64,000 nt of DNA, taken from assembly GCF_036373705.1 (NCBI RefSeq), contig NC_089867.1:25850323-25914322 (forward strand). Reading direction: 5' to 3'. Every line of letters starts with the position of its first letter. Position 1 is the stretch's first letter. The position numbers were made by a program, and so were the translations under genes. The notes beneath the pieces are model-generated. The model searched no databases. It saw nothing but the letters and a program-made list of their open reading frames with translations, and was not told where the DNA came from. Of this stretch, positions 1-12,855 are shown in pieces. This DNA is from Amia ocellicauda (taxonomy: Eukaryota > Chordata > Actinopteri > Amiiformes > Amiidae).

Positions 1-154
1 GGTTAAGAGACCAAAGGCTGTGCTGTAGCTCCTAGGCCTTGCCCATGTGTACTTTCCCTGAACTTGGCCTCTTCCCGTTCCCACAGGCAGTAGCGGTGGA
101 GACAGAGCCGAGAGAGCCGAGGCTGAGGAGCAGGCGGGCGGCCTGAGGCGTGAC

Positions 155-2074
155 ATGTGCTCCAGCGGGCGTCTGTGTGCCCAGGGCGGGCGGCCACACA
201 ACTCGAGCAACCACAGCACCTCCAGCGGCTCGCACTACGCCCTGTGCGCACTGGGCGTGGGCCTGATCGCACTGGGCATCGTGATGATCGTGTGGAGCGT
301 GGTGCCCTCCAGCGCTGCCGGCAACAGCAGCGGCAGCAAGCCCAGCTCCGAGTTGAACGACTCCAAGGGGAAGACCTCGTCGGTGGCGTTCGTGCTGGTG
401 GGCGCCGGCGTGGCTATGCTGCTGCTCTCCATCTGCCTGAGCGTCCGGAACAAGCACCGGCAGCAGCGCAGGGAGGCGCCCGGCACCCATGCCCCATACG
501 GTGACGGCCTGCCCACGGAGCGCCACCCGAACACGTGAGTCTGCTCCTCCTCTCCCTTTGAGTGATGTACTGTGAGGTGAAATGAATATCATGTGTGTTT
601 CCGCTTGGCACAGGTTTTCTTCCAAGGAGACGGACCTACAAGGTTCACGAGAGTTTTGTCATCCGTATCTGGCACATTAATCACACTCTTTTCTTGCTTT
701 CAGTTATTTCTCTTCACTCTCTGCCTTTGCTCTTTTTGTGTTTGACATTTCCTCCTTCTTCTCGGCCCTCAGTTCTCTTTATTCCTATTTGTTCTCCGGT
801 TCTTTCATTTCTAACTTGCAAGAGAAGAGATCACGACACCGAAATCACACAGCAGGGTTTTTCTCTTCATGTAGGTCATCGTAGGGAACGGACTGGTCCT
901 GGCATGTTGTGACACGATTCACAGAGAATGCAGATAGAGGAAGTGTATGAAGCCGGGGGGGTCAGAGCAGGGTCAGGCTAGGTGGGTGGCTACGTTACAT
1001 TTGTGACACATTGTCTGATTTGGAAAGGGATGTCAAGAAAGGTTCTCTGGATTTTGAGGAGAAAAACAATCAAATGCCTCCACATGTTTGTCCCCCCCCC
1101 CATTGTGTCCGTGTCAGATATAGTAATAACATTGACTCTGTCTTTTCTGAGGTCAAATGAAGGTTTGATTTCCTCTCTCTCTCTTGGCAGAGGAATGGAT
1201 TTTGTTGCCAATGTAAAAATACAAAATGTAAAAACACTGCTGGAGATTAAACAGGAGATTTTGTTTTTCCTGGGACCATCTGGTGGGATAAGTGTCTGTG
1301 ATACTTGGAAGCACTTCTACAGACTTTTAATTCATGTTGGTTGTAGTTACACAACAGATAGTGAACAACATCAGAGCAATACCTGTCTGAGTACTAATCT
1401 TGTGGTTTCTGCTCACCTTGTAGATAAGATGATGTAACAAGTTATATCAGTGTTACATTCATCCTGACACCACAAGGGAAAACCCTAAAAAAACATGGTG
1501 TTATAGATCTTTGAGTTTAAACTCCATTAGATGCCTCATTTTGTTCCGAGCCGTTATTATTGCATGCGTGTGTGCCTCCAGATCTAGAGTCAAGATTTAA
1601 AAAGTACTGTCCCGAGAGCTGACTGCTGTGCTTATGGGGTGTGTGTTTGTGTGCAGGCCGGACGAACCCGCTCCCATGTATGACGTGCCAACCTACGAGG
1701 AGGTCATCGGCAGCGAGGACTACCCGGTGCGCCAGAGCAACCTGCGCAACAGTACCTCCCTGCCCTCCTACGAGTCCCTGGCCGATGCCCTGGAGAACGA
1801 GGCCAACGCGGCCCCGGAGGACACCCGGGACGGGCAGCCCGCCCCACCCGCCGCCGCGCAGCCCCCCCCCACGGCGGCCGTGGCACAGCCGGCCCGGCAG
1901 AATAGCCGCTCCGGCCGCAAGCTGAAGCCCGTGAAAGTGCGGCGCATCAAGTCCGAGAAACTGCACCTCAAGGACGTCCGCCTCGACATCCGGCACCCGG
2001 CGCAGGGCGGCCTGGTCACCATCGAGCCCCTCACCCCCCCACCGCAGTACGAGGACAAGCCGCCCCAGCTGTGA
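155..2074 (+). CDS. tmem51: Transmembrane protein 51
   Basis: Two coding exons, 155-534 and 1657-2074. The first ends at a GTGAGT donor, the second follows a T-rich GTGTGCAG acceptor, and joining them keeps the frame. The predicted protein is 265 residues, close to the mammalian length. Exon 1 encodes a serine/asparagine-rich N-terminus, the motif SGSHYAL, a first membrane helix (about residues 27-50), a short polar loop with NSS and NDS sites, and a second helix (about 70-92) ending in LLLSICLSVRNK. Exon 2 encodes a cytosolic tail with YDVPTYEEV, LPSYESL, the basic stretch KVRRIKSEKLHLKD, and a C-terminal PLTPPPQYED. These PY-like and YESL motifs are hallmarks of TMEM51 as I know the family. 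Its molecular function is poorly known. The start is the ATG giving MCSSG; upstream sequence from about 88 looks like 5' UTR after a CCCACAG acceptor, so a non-coding first exon probably lies outside the window. Confidence 0.93.
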
Positions 2075-2800
2075 GGGCGGGAGGGCGAGGCGCCGCCGGA
2101 TCCATGGGCTGCGTTTGCTCTCCGGTTGATCGGTGTCGCAGCGTTGTGTTTCTTGGGAGACCGTGGCGTGGGACCACAGATGGGCATCTTCTCCCCGCGG
2201 AACACAGGGGCACCCAGCTGGGTTCTGGGGGAGAGCGCTCACGCGGTGTCCCCTTCTCCTCAGTGCCGGCATTCTGGGTTCATTGGGGGCCGTTGTATGC
2301 AGTCTGGAGAGCTCTGCTGCCGATGCGTTGGATTGCAACAAAACTGTGCCACAGGTCCTGGAATGTTATTTCTGTGTGTTATTTTGTTTCACGTGGCAGT
2401 TTAATGCAGAGCGAGAGATTGAAGTGTTTGTGTAATGATGTGAGGAGATGGGACCAAGGCATGTTAACATGTTTCTTTGAGAAATCTGCTTACCATTGGA
2501 CTGTGAACCAGTGGGAAAATCCCAAACCGAGCCATGACACTACACTCTCACTACAGGCCTCCCAGGGGGAAATGTCTTCTAGAGTGGATGCCAAAGAAGG
2601 CGGTTCAAGCCTCATCCTTTTCCTCTGCAAACCCCTCTCCCACCCTCAGCTCTGCCGGTCAGTCTTGTTGAGTGATTGTTTTCATGCCCCTGTCAGTGCG
2701 ATTCCTCATGTCGATGGAATCAATAGACTCGGTCAATCAGTCAACTTGAAATATTCCATTATGAGTGGGGATTAAGAAAAACAAAATAAAACCGCCCTTT
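2075..2800 (+). other. TMEM51 3' UTR with AATAAA
   Basis: Sequence downstream of the TMEM51 stop has no sustained reading frame. It carries a polyadenylation signal AATAAA at 2785-2790, so the transcript most likely ends just before or near 2810. Confidence 0.6.
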
Positions 2801-2810
2801 TTCCTGGCCA

Positions 2811-5800
2811 GCCTCAGCCCTTAGTTGTATTGCGGTGGCACTCGCCAAGTCCTGAACTAATCTGTTGTAACTCCCTCTGAGCTCAATTAATCGCTAATCT
2901 CAGGTATTAAAGTCACAGACCCCGGTTTAGCCCGTGACGTTCGCGGTGCTCTGTGGCTGCTTTCATTGTGGCATGAGATTATCCACTCATTAAACTAATG
3001 AAGAGCTAATTTGGGTATTTTGTAAATGTAAATTGAGCATTGATTCCAATATCGATCGACGTTTTAAGAAGCGGTGAGTGATTTTCCACATCCGATAGAT
3101 ATCTGCGCAGCTGTTCTGCTAGTACCACCCGTCTGAGCCTTTATTTGACACAGAATCTTTATATGAACTGGGCCGGACCCTTTTAGTTCGCAGGCATTTT
3201 TTCTCGCTCTCCAGTTGCTTTATTCCGCTGCGAGAGTCGCTGTGTGTGAAACCTGACTGGATGAAACCACTTTGGGTCCATAGAGTCCAGAGCACTAGTC
3301 CTGTAAGACGGTTAGTAATTACTATTACAACGATCCCCCCCTTTCATCAGCCCTTATCTGCATCCTGTCTGCACTGCCTAGAGACAGGACTATGGACCCC
3401 ACCAGCACTACAGCGAAGACCAACGTGTGACTTCCTAGAGCAGAACTGACACGTGTTGTGCCTCAACCACCTGACCTTTGTGTTGCGCTCAGTATGGGAC
3501 TGTTGTTAGAAAGTGAAAGCAGGATCTAAGCAGGATTCCTGACTTACTAGAAATTTATTAATACATGACCACAAAGGGCAACACTTCATATTTTAGCTGC
3601 AGTCTGTGTGTGGAATGGCCACTTTCTACTGCTTACAGTGAAAACACAGAAGGGAACAAGTTTGTAATCTGTTTTCTGCTTTGTGGCTCTTAATTTAGGC
3701 CTGCAATAATCACATTCTCTGCCTTAACTGAGCCGGACAATATTCAGAGATGCTCCGTAGGGAAACTGAAGGTTAAATGAGATTGGGTTGCCGTTGTAAG
3801 CAGCTCTGTGTCCCACCAAGCCAACGCCAGAGCCTGGAAAACACTGCGTCAATCAGCCAGGAGCTTTCTGAGCGCAGGAGTGAGAGAGAGATCTAGTCGG
3901 CGCTTGTTCTCATCATGACTGTTAACAAGGACTACTTTTCTCTGCTGACGGCTGCATAAAACACACAGACCAGCGAGGCGGCGTTTGATAGTCTCTCGCG
4001 GCTCCTGCTGCTGTTTCACTCAATGGGGGGCAATGTCTCAGTATTCGCTTCCTCGGTATACATCCAGGGTCCGCTTTCTCTTGGTCTTCTGCCCGTTTTT
4101 TTTTTTATCATCGACAAAGCTGGAAGAGGTTTAGATTATGAGTCGGCCCATTGCTGTCATCCTATTTGGTCTCAATTTCATCATCTTAGACTGTTACCTG
4201 TCCTGTCAGAGCACGGCCCTGAGAAACACTGCATTCGCCCACGGTTCCTTTACTTACTACAACAGCTGCCTGTGTGGTGTGTCTGATGGGTCTGTTGGGT
4301 CTGTTACCCAGTGCAGATGTCCGTCTCTGCGTTTGTTCAAAGTCGGTTGCAACGCCAGCGCTTCAGAGCCGAGGACAGGGGACTGCGTACATGCCAGCTG
4401 CAACCAAAGAGTCCTACAACACACCAGTCCCGTCACTGGGTCTGTCAGCTGCCCTGCACTATACTGGGCTTTACTGGCGTTTCTTCCTGAAACTTGACTT
4501 CAAATGAGGAGCCACTACAAAAAATAAAGAAACTACTGTGTGGACGACACTGAGGAGCTTTTACATTTTTATAATTACTCAGTGGACAATCCTTATTGAA
4601 ACTGTAGTGACTTACTTTATATGACTTTCGCTTTTGGATATCGTTGGGGGTGGGGGGGACATTCTGGTGGGATTTTGAGAAGATTTTCAGTGCCTTGAAG
4701 GAAGCCCAGTTTGAGCAGAGTACTAAAAGATGTTCACACTTGTTGAAACCTTGATGGAGATCCAGGAATTGAGACCAGTTCACTGTACCAGTTTACTGTA
4801 AAAGTGGAGAATCAAATCAGGGCCTTTTTTTGACTTCTTCGATGACATAACTTATTTAACAATCCGGTCTAAACTAATAGTCTTTCTTTTAATCATGTTA
4901 TGGAACAAATCTATTGTGTATGTTGTAAATCTGTGGATAGCAAGGAAACTAGGCAGTCCAGTCAGGAAAGACCCGGTCACCTGCCACTGACTCACTCTGT
5001 CATCATCACTACTGCTGGTGGTTCCCATTTCCAAAACAGTTCTTTAACCAAATCACTCAAAAACATCGCTCCTATATTTCACAAGTACTTAAGATCTGTT
5101 AAGGTGCCATATCTTAGTCATTCAGTATCTATTAAGTGGTTGTAAAGCATTATGAAATGATGGATGGGATGGGACAGTGAAGTCAGTCTGATCTGGCTCA
5201 TAGTGAGGTCACCTGTACATGGATGTTTAAATCATCCCCACCATCTGTCCACCACACACAGGAGGAAACTCCCAAACACTGAGACCTCTTCAGTGGACGT
5301 CAACGCAGTAACTCACACCTGCAGGTTGTACTTGTTTTTTTTTGGTTTTTTTTGTAAACTTTCTCCTGCAGGGAAATGTAATCTAAAGAAAGGAAGTGAC
5401 ATGCAGGCGTTCAGCAGTTTAGCAGCCCAGCCGAGAACCAAACACTGCAGGCTCATTTGCAACGCTAATACAGCTTCCCAGCAGGCTTACATTTGCAACT
5501 CTATAGCCTTAGAAACGGAGCACAAACAAGAACGCAACACACACACACTCGCACATCCATAAAATGAGCACTAAGCTGTTGTAAAGTACAATCGAAACGT
5601 GTTGCCTGGGCTCAATTCCCATGGTTCTCTGTCAAGGTGTATGTATGTAAGTATTTCACTTATGTTTTTTTTGTGTGCACATCTCTTTTTATATGTGTCT
5701 TCTGGGGGGTGTTAATTTCATATGGTGAACCACTGTTTATACTTGAGATGATTTTTAAAAAATAGTTGGAGAACGACTAAATGTATTTCCGGTGACAGCC

Positions 5801-8160
5801 CCCGCAGAATCAGAGTTTGGATACCGGGGGGTTTAGACGGACTATTTGTTACGAGGTAATCAATGTGCAGGCGTGCGTGTGTGATTACGATGTCTGTTTT
5901 ATAACAAATCAACATTGGATGTATTTATTTTAAGCGGCTCCAAAAAAAATAATACACACAATGTTCTTTTACCTCCTGATCTGAGAGAGAAATAAAGAGT
6001 ATGTTTTGCTCATGCTTGTATTCATTTTTTAGGTCAGGGTAGTGACTCAAGAGCACTTGGAAAAGTGTGGCAAGTGTGTTTTGCAGCAACGTAATCAAAG
6101 AGCAAATCTTGTTCCTTGATTTCCTGCTTCTCCCCATCCCTCCATCCCACAATACTGAAGCTCAGTCCCAGCCCAGACAGTGTTGATGTGAAACCACTAA
6201 TCTCGGGATGTGTAACACTGGTGTAAGTGTAAATTGATCTGCTCCTGTAGCTTCTAAAACGGACGTGTGATGCTTGTTGTCTAGTAATACAGACCTTCAC
6301 CTACTCCCTGGATCAGAAAGACACACAGTGTTGTGGAAATGAGCATGGTGCCGTTTTGTGGGAATCACTACAGTGCAGTTCTTGTGACTCAAGCTCACCA
6401 GCCGAGTCTCTCAAAATCGGGGGTGTGACACGCTTTGGGCAGGTCGGGGTGTATGCACACCACATCTATCGCATTACACCTGCGATTCCTAAAGCACGCG
6501 AGGTCCCCGCTGTATTCCTATCAGTCGGCTTATGTCCCACAGCGGTCAAGTTGGGATCTCCATACTGAAGAAACTCCCAACCACCAGAAGGAGCTCTGAA
6601 GCTCTGCTGTACAGGTGGGTATCCCATGCATCTACATTTCCTATAGAGAACAATTATCCTAAAGTTTAAAGATCACAGTAGTAACTCAAAATAAAGAGAG
6701 ATGCATCATGTCAATCCCTGTATCCCTGTCCGAATTATAGTGATCTGGACGAGAAATTAGAGCATCTCTTTAAATGACGCAATGATATTGTTGCCCACCT
6801 ATTGGCGATCCAATTCCCAGTTAATTTAATTACGTATTTATTCAACAGATTTATTTCATACGTGGTTTAAATATATATTTTGTATCTTGTAGATTTTGAA
6901 AGTAGTTTAAAGAAATATACAGACCTTTGGCTGGCTGTATAGCTGTAGGAAGTTTCAGTTTGGCAGCAGCAGCTTTGCATGTTTACATGTTTTGTCTAAC
7001 GTAAGTATTTTAATGTTTGACCGTTACTGAAAATCGTGACAGCATGTGGACACATTTTACAGGACTACACACTGCAACGGATTTTTGTTTGCGTTACTTA
7101 AAAAGCCCAGCGGTGACAAGACTGTCGTTTCATTTGACAGCAACTTTCCCGGAAATTAGGTTTACTACCGGAAAGCACTGCTGTTGCCTAAATAATGTTA
7201 CTGACTTCACACGGCTGCGATTTTCTCCGCAATGGATTGTCATTGTCATTTGTAAAAGTGAGAGTTTGTCTCCATCTAGTGGCGTTAGTGTGACTGGGCC
7301 ATGGGGTTTATGGTGCACTGCTCCAGCTAGACATTGTACTGTGCATTATGTAACATCTTAGTCCTAAGCTATTTGGCGTAATGAAAACCTTTGTAAAACT
7401 ACTAATATGTTTCTCCTTCCCAGGGATATTCTGTCTAGTATACTGTCATATTGCATCTCACAGTAGATGCAAACCTGCCCTTATTAAAACAATGGGGCCG
7501 TGTACCTAAAGCCAGGAGCGTACATTACCGTCTGTAATGATTATTAAGAGGAACTCAATTCCCACTTCTGTTCCAGGAAATGCAGACAGATCGTGGATCA
7601 GTTTAAACTGCTCTTCCCTTAGAGTAATAAACCTGCTTAGTTGATTTGAGTTGTCAGGCGCTACACAGATTTGTTTTTCAGCGGGCGGAGGTGTTGGCTG
7701 ACAGGGCTTTGATTGGGATTTGAGGAGAAGGGGGTTTGAAGCCGTGGCAGGGCCCTGTTCTCCGCCATCTGCAGCTCCACTCTCGTCGGAGAGAAATGCT
7801 CCTGCACCCCTGAGAGCATTGCAGCTGTTCAAACTGAGCTTCACTGCTCAAGGTGAGCCCTGGACAGGTTTCAGCCGTTAATACAGCAGCTTACCTCCAA
7901 ATGCCTTCCCTCCCCTTCTCCCTTATGGGTTTTTATAGGAAATGTTCTACCCTCTTGTCTCAGCTATGTCAGATATGTGAAAAGCCCAATATGCCGTTAT
8001 AATAAGTGTCAAAAACAAAGCCATTTCAAAATAAAACATGAATACATACAGAATATAATGCGTTTGCAGTCAGATCATGCTACACTGATGGCAGATACTT
8101 TGAGTATTGCTCCCCACATCAAAAGAACAAAGGGTTTGACACGTGGGGCTGTTTTAAGAC
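2811..8160. other. Intergenic DNA, no gene recognised
   Basis: About 5.3 kb between TMEM51 and the first elastase. ORFs here are short and lack recognisable domains or consistent splice-site pairs. The stretch 2870-3060 has several homeodomain-type TAAT/ATTA cores in low-repeat sequence and could be a regulatory element, but that is only a pattern. No transposon ends were noticed. Confidence 0.5.
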
Positions 8161-8161
8161 C

Positions 8162-8167
8162 TTTATT
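8162..8167 (-). terminator. Polyadenylation signal of the minus-strand elastase
   Basis: TTTATT on the plus strand is AATAAA on the gene's strand, about 80 nt past the stop codon, a normal spacing for a short 3' UTR. Confidence 0.55.
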
Positions 8168-8247
8168 TTTTCATTTCTTCAACAGCTTTTTTGTTTGTTT
8201 TTTACACGTATCCGTCGGCATCATCCAGCCGGGCTCCTCGCACTGCT

Positions 8248-11200
8248 TCAGTTGTTCATCATCGTCTGAGGAGAGAGATCAGAGAAGGTAAGACCATCGT
8301 GTGCAGATGAGCGCACGGCAGACGCGCAGACGGTACAGACGCCAGGCTTTCATCTCTCGGCAGCGGGCATTTACAAACAGAAACACTGCACTAATGGGGA
8401 CTGAAGCGTTGCAGTGAAGTACATTCCCCAGAACGCACTGAAGACACATCACAAGCGACGTTACTTATTTGTTGTAATCGGCATGTTTGTATTCCTCACT
8501 CCCTGTTTGTGATGGGTGATGTTCTGGAGCAACTTTCATCTACCTGTATTCATCTACCTGAAATGTATTTAACTAAAATAAACTGTTAAAGGCTACAAGT
8601 ATATAATTTCCAATTCCCTGGTGGCCTTGATTGGGTCCAGGCCTAAGTATTTCTGTGGAAAGAAATGGATCAAGAAAAAAAGGGTTGTATTGGCCATGTG
8701 GTGGAGAGGTAGGTTCTCTGAAGCTGTAAGTTGGTTAATTGTTTAAGAGCCCGGAGAGTGAGGGATAGGGAAGTGCTCGGCTGTACTCACGGTGTTGATC
8801 CAGTCAATGTAAGAGCTGACACGGGTGAACACGGTGGGCTTCTTGGGGTAGTTGCAGCCCAGGCCCGAGCCGAAGCTCACCACCCCCTCCACGCTCCACA
8901 CTCCGTCACGCTGGCAGTTCAGAGGGCCGCCGGAGTCTCCCTGCACAGCAGAGAGAAGACGCTTTAGAGTCCAGGTTTAAATATTTAGAGCGATTTCCAA
9001 AAATGTCTTTAAAAGGAGACACTGTCCAAGCTTGGCTGCTAGGCTGTGGACTTGTCCTACTGAAATTAAATTTTATTCTTCACGCTGCTAGCCTGTCTCG
9101 GGAGACTCGTACAGAGCCGGGAGTGTAACTCACGTTGCAGCCAGACACCACTCCGTCTCCTCCAGCACACACCATAGTGTCCTTCACCATGCCGCCCCAC
9201 CAGTCGGGCAGAGTGCAGGTCACATGGTCAACGACGGGCAGGAGAGCCTGCTGCAGGATCTCGGCGGCTGGGCCGTTCGCTGAGGAGACACCGAGCACAG
9301 ACAGCGTTTCACCCCTGCCCTCCGACACCAACACCACGTGAGGCCTGCTAGGGACGGGCTGGAGCCACAGCACGGGGGCCACTGAGACACAGTGCACATT
9401 CTGGAAATTTTGGTTTTAAGTGTTTTGCTGTCGTTCTGCTTAACATTTACACAGCTTCTAAGTTTCCAAAGTTCTTGGCTTCATGGGTAAAAAATGTAAG
9501 CAAATCTCACAACGGACAAACAAACAAACTACTACTTTTTTGGCCTGAAATCAAGTAACAGATCTTTATAAAAGCTGGAAGGACATGTTACTGGAGAAGG
9601 TCCCTGGCTGCAGTGGGGGAGAGAAGGCGAGAGGGAGGCCAGGACAGGACAGGCCAGGGCGCTGGGGGCCACTCACTGAACAGGCGGCCCCAGCCAGTGA
9701 CGTAGCAGGGCTCGTTGTTGGGCAGCGTGGAGCCGGCAACGGGAAGACAAGCGGTCATGATGTTATCGCTGGCGACCACAGCCTCCTGCAGCTTCACCAG
9801 GGCGATGTCATTCCTGCAGAACACACAGCTCACCGTCACCGCCCCGCTCAGACGTCACCCTATCCTCCAATTTCAATTTTGCGGCACCACTTACATGAGA
9901 GAGAAGGTCCAATTTGGCGTTTTGAGGCAGTGTGAAATACCCACACACACACTGCTGTGGCAGTTAAATAGCAGCGCCGAGGAAAATCTTACTCACAAAA
10001 GGGTGCATTGAGTAAAAATGGCACCTGTAATCCCTCACACACTATCTCATCTCTCCACCGTCATCAACCCCTCTAATCGCTTTATAATCAAGAAACTCTT
10101 TCCCTCCCCTCTTCCAACAGGATGCTGGGATTGTCTGCCTCAAACCCAAGATGAAAAGGAGGCCCACACACACCGGATGAAGAGGCTGTTCCACTTCTCA
10201 TGGACGACGATGGTGGCAGCGTCGACAGTCACTGACCCGGCCTCTTCCTGCTTCAGGTTGTGCTTGCCCAAGGCCACTCTGTAAGTGTTGCGGCTGCTAC
10301 GGGGTGCACAAGAGAGGGATGGAGTGAAAGCACTGAAGACCACTTCTAATTTCTCATAGGGTAGAGACCCCAACACCTTCAGTGACCCCCTCCCCAGTGG
10401 CTCACCCCAGCCTAGTTCTGACTCGGGAGATGAACGTTTGACTCTCTCCAACCTCTTACCTGATGCAGTGAGCAGCGGTCAGGACCCAGTTGGGAGCGAT
10501 CAGGGTCCCGCCACAGGTGTGAAACCAGTCGCCATTCCTCACGACCTGGAGCGAGATCTAGGGTCCAGAAAAGAAACGTTGTTGTTTTCCTTATGGCTTA
10601 CCTGGGCTGCCTTTTGGCTGCCTCTGCTGTCCTTCAAAAGCCTCATTGAAACAACATCTAGGCAAGGATTGTGGAAGCAGAACTTGAAATATCACAACTG
10701 TATGAAATTAGAAAAGCGCTTCGTGTTTCTTTAATAATCACCCTGCATCTGCATGCGCTCGATATGCTTTGTGTTTCAGATGTATCTTTCAATCCCTGTG
10801 CTGCTGTCCGTGTATCGCTTAACACCTGGAATCAAAATTGTTCCTCTCTGTGGCCACGGTGGACAGAAGTGGGATCCCCGTGACTTATTTTGCTGGTGTC
10901 TAGTGTCACACTATCCTCTCTGCTGACATATCTTCAGCCCAGAGGTGGGACGTCGCACGTGTGTCCCCACCCAAAGCTGACAGTGTCGGCAGTGCTTGTC
11001 CGGTGCGGTTGTGTTACCTGCCAGGGCCAGCTGTGGGGTCTGGCGTCCACTCCGCCCACGACTCTGGTCACCACGGGTGGGAAGGTGGGCAGCCCACAGC
11101 CGTATGCTACAACACACAGAACAGCACACTACACACTGAGTCCGAGGGTCCGATCAGATATCGGTATCTGAGACCGCTGTCTCAGAGCTCGTGTGGGTTG

Positions 11201-11856
11201 AAGTATTAACAGCTTGTGCTGAATTCACACCATGACTAAATGCATTAAAAACTCTCAACTGAAGTGTAAAACCTACTGCAGCGCCACGGTCCAGGACCAA
11301 GGATGGCCACCCTTGATACAGAGGCAAACAATAAAACGAACTGCATCTATACATCAATACACTGGGTGTTTTTTGAAGCATTGCACCCTTTCAGCTGCTC
11401 ATAAACTGAAAACAGTCGATACATATCTCATTATTTATTAACGAGCAGTGCCATCACATATGCGAAATACAGTCCTCAATGTGCAACGCGTCTGCTATGT
11501 CCTCCTCTGTCAAAGGATGGGTAAAATCATGAAATCCCTCCGGACAGCTTGCACAGTTCCTGTAGAGACCCCTGGCTCTGTTGCTTTTTCAATTCATCAA
11601 TTGCCCTTGGATTAGTGTTTTGGATTAGACTCACACAGACCTAAAGTCCAGGATTTAGTTTCTGAGAGTTCAAAGGTTGGGTCAGAGATATATAAGCAAC
11701 TGAAATGGTTTGATTTATAAAACAAAAAGTGTGTGCGTGTGTCTACCATCAGTCTACTCCTGCAGGATGGATAGTTAGATAGATAGATAGATGTGAATTT
11801 CAGTTTTCTAACTTACCTCCAGCAACAAGAAATGCGAGGACCACAAACTTCATCAT
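8248..11856 (-). CDS. Elastase-2-like (CELA2-type) serine protease, minus-strand copy
   Basis: Eight exons, all with GT-AG borders, read on the minus strand: 11817-11856, 11018-11106, 10460-10557, 10174-10296, 9677-9813, 9134-9279, 8791-8940, 8248-8265. They sum to 801 nt, giving 266 residues. Exon 1 encodes a signal peptide ([13 protein letters not shown]). Exon 2 gives CGLPT and the activation site R-VVGG. The triad is visible: His in LTAAHC (exon 3), Asp in NDIALVKL (exon 5), Ser in GDSGGPLN (exon 7). The pocket reads VSGC-N before GDSGG and SFGSGLGC later, so Ser189, Gly190, Gly216 and Thr226 in chymotrypsin numbering. GWGRL, CAGGDG and DWWGGM match the elastase-2 family, which cuts after Leu, Met and Phe. 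The last exon encodes only MMNN after one Thr. The product should be a pancreatic zymogen secreted into the gut. A TATA box lies upstream and AATAAA downstream. It could equally be labelled ela2 or ela2l; orthology needs a tree. Confidence 0.93.
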
Positions 11857-11890
11857 GATTGTGTCTTGAATCTCCATACCTGGACGCTGA

Positions 11891-11899
11891 TCTTTTATA
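11891..11899 (-). promoter_or_regulatory. TATA box of the minus-strand elastase
   Basis: On the minus strand the sequence reads GTATAAAAGATC, about 40 nt upstream of the start codon. The second elastase has TATAAAAGAG at the same distance from its ATG, which supports this as the core promoter. Confidence 0.75.
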
Positions 11900-12430
11900 C
11901 AGGCTGGCTGAGTGCTGACGAGGCTGGGAACATATGTTACTAAGGGCAAATTCTGTGAATCAATGGGAAAAAATAATCGATTCAGCCTTGAAGATAAACC
12001 CCCTAAAAATAAATGTATATAGTGTACTGTAAACGCCAGCTTATCTATAGATACGTGCCTGCACCATATGGCTAGAGCCTGTTTCTTCCCACAGCTGTGC
12101 TTATGCAGAATCTGTTACGGAGAATAAAAGTAGCATCCGCACCTGCGTATATCATACTTGACATCTTATGAAAAATGTTATGTTTATGGGCCTAGCCCTA
12201 ATCAGATTTTCACTCCAGCTTTAATAACTGCAGGATAAGTTCCACAGAGCGCCAGGGCATGAAGTGTTTCTGTAATAAGTTTATAAAGTGATAACACATC
12301 AGCCCTTCATGTAAATCTTGAAATGTTGTGAAGAAGAAATTACTTAGGATTAATAAAAGAAGCTTCAAACCAGAGGCCATTATGATAATGATTACAATTA
12401 CTGCAGCACTGGTAGTTTGATCATGCAATT
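11900..12430. other. Upstream region of the minus-strand elastase
   Basis: Presumed promoter-proximal DNA of the elastase, then AT-rich sequence. I see no further gene. Pancreatic enhancer sites (PTF1-type E-box plus TTTCCC) could be here, but I could not identify a properly spaced pair. Confidence 0.4.
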
Positions 12431-12464
12431 ACAGTGCTCTTTTGTGCTATAATTGCAATTAGGC

Positions 12465-12700
12465 AGCAGTGATAAATATAATAATAATAATAATTAGCAG
12501 ACACCCTTATCCAGACCAATTTAAAATTGTTACAATATACAGTGACCCATTCATACAGCTGGGTTTTTACTGGAGCATTCTGGGTACAGTGCCTCGCTCA
12601 AGGGTACAACAGCAGTGCCCCCCCGGGACGGAACCCACAACCTCCCACTCCAGAGTCCAGAGCCCCAAACATTACTCCACACTGCTGCAATTACAGGTGT
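12465..12700 (+). repeat. Dispersed SINE-like repeat
   Basis: An (ATA)n run leads into a segment containing GCAGACACCCTTATCCAG, then CAGTGCCTCGCTCAAGGGT, then GAACCCACAACC and CAGAGTCCAGAGCCC. A diverged copy with the same order of blocks lies at 49258-49430. This is a common type of fish interspersed repeat; I cannot name the exact family. Confidence 0.6.
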
Positions 12701-12855
12701 AGGTTTATGGTTGGACGGGGGGGACACGTCCCCTCCAATGTTAAGAGAATGTTAAATTGTCCCCCCCAATATTGACCGTTTCCTCAATTCTGAAACGAAG
12801 CCTACACCCCTGCAAAACTAAGTAAACATTTTTTATTTCAAAACCAAAGGATCTG

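Noticed and set aside
7506-7844. Minus-strand 112-codon ORF
   Set aside because: Low-complexity chance composition, no domain, no splice or polyadenylation context.
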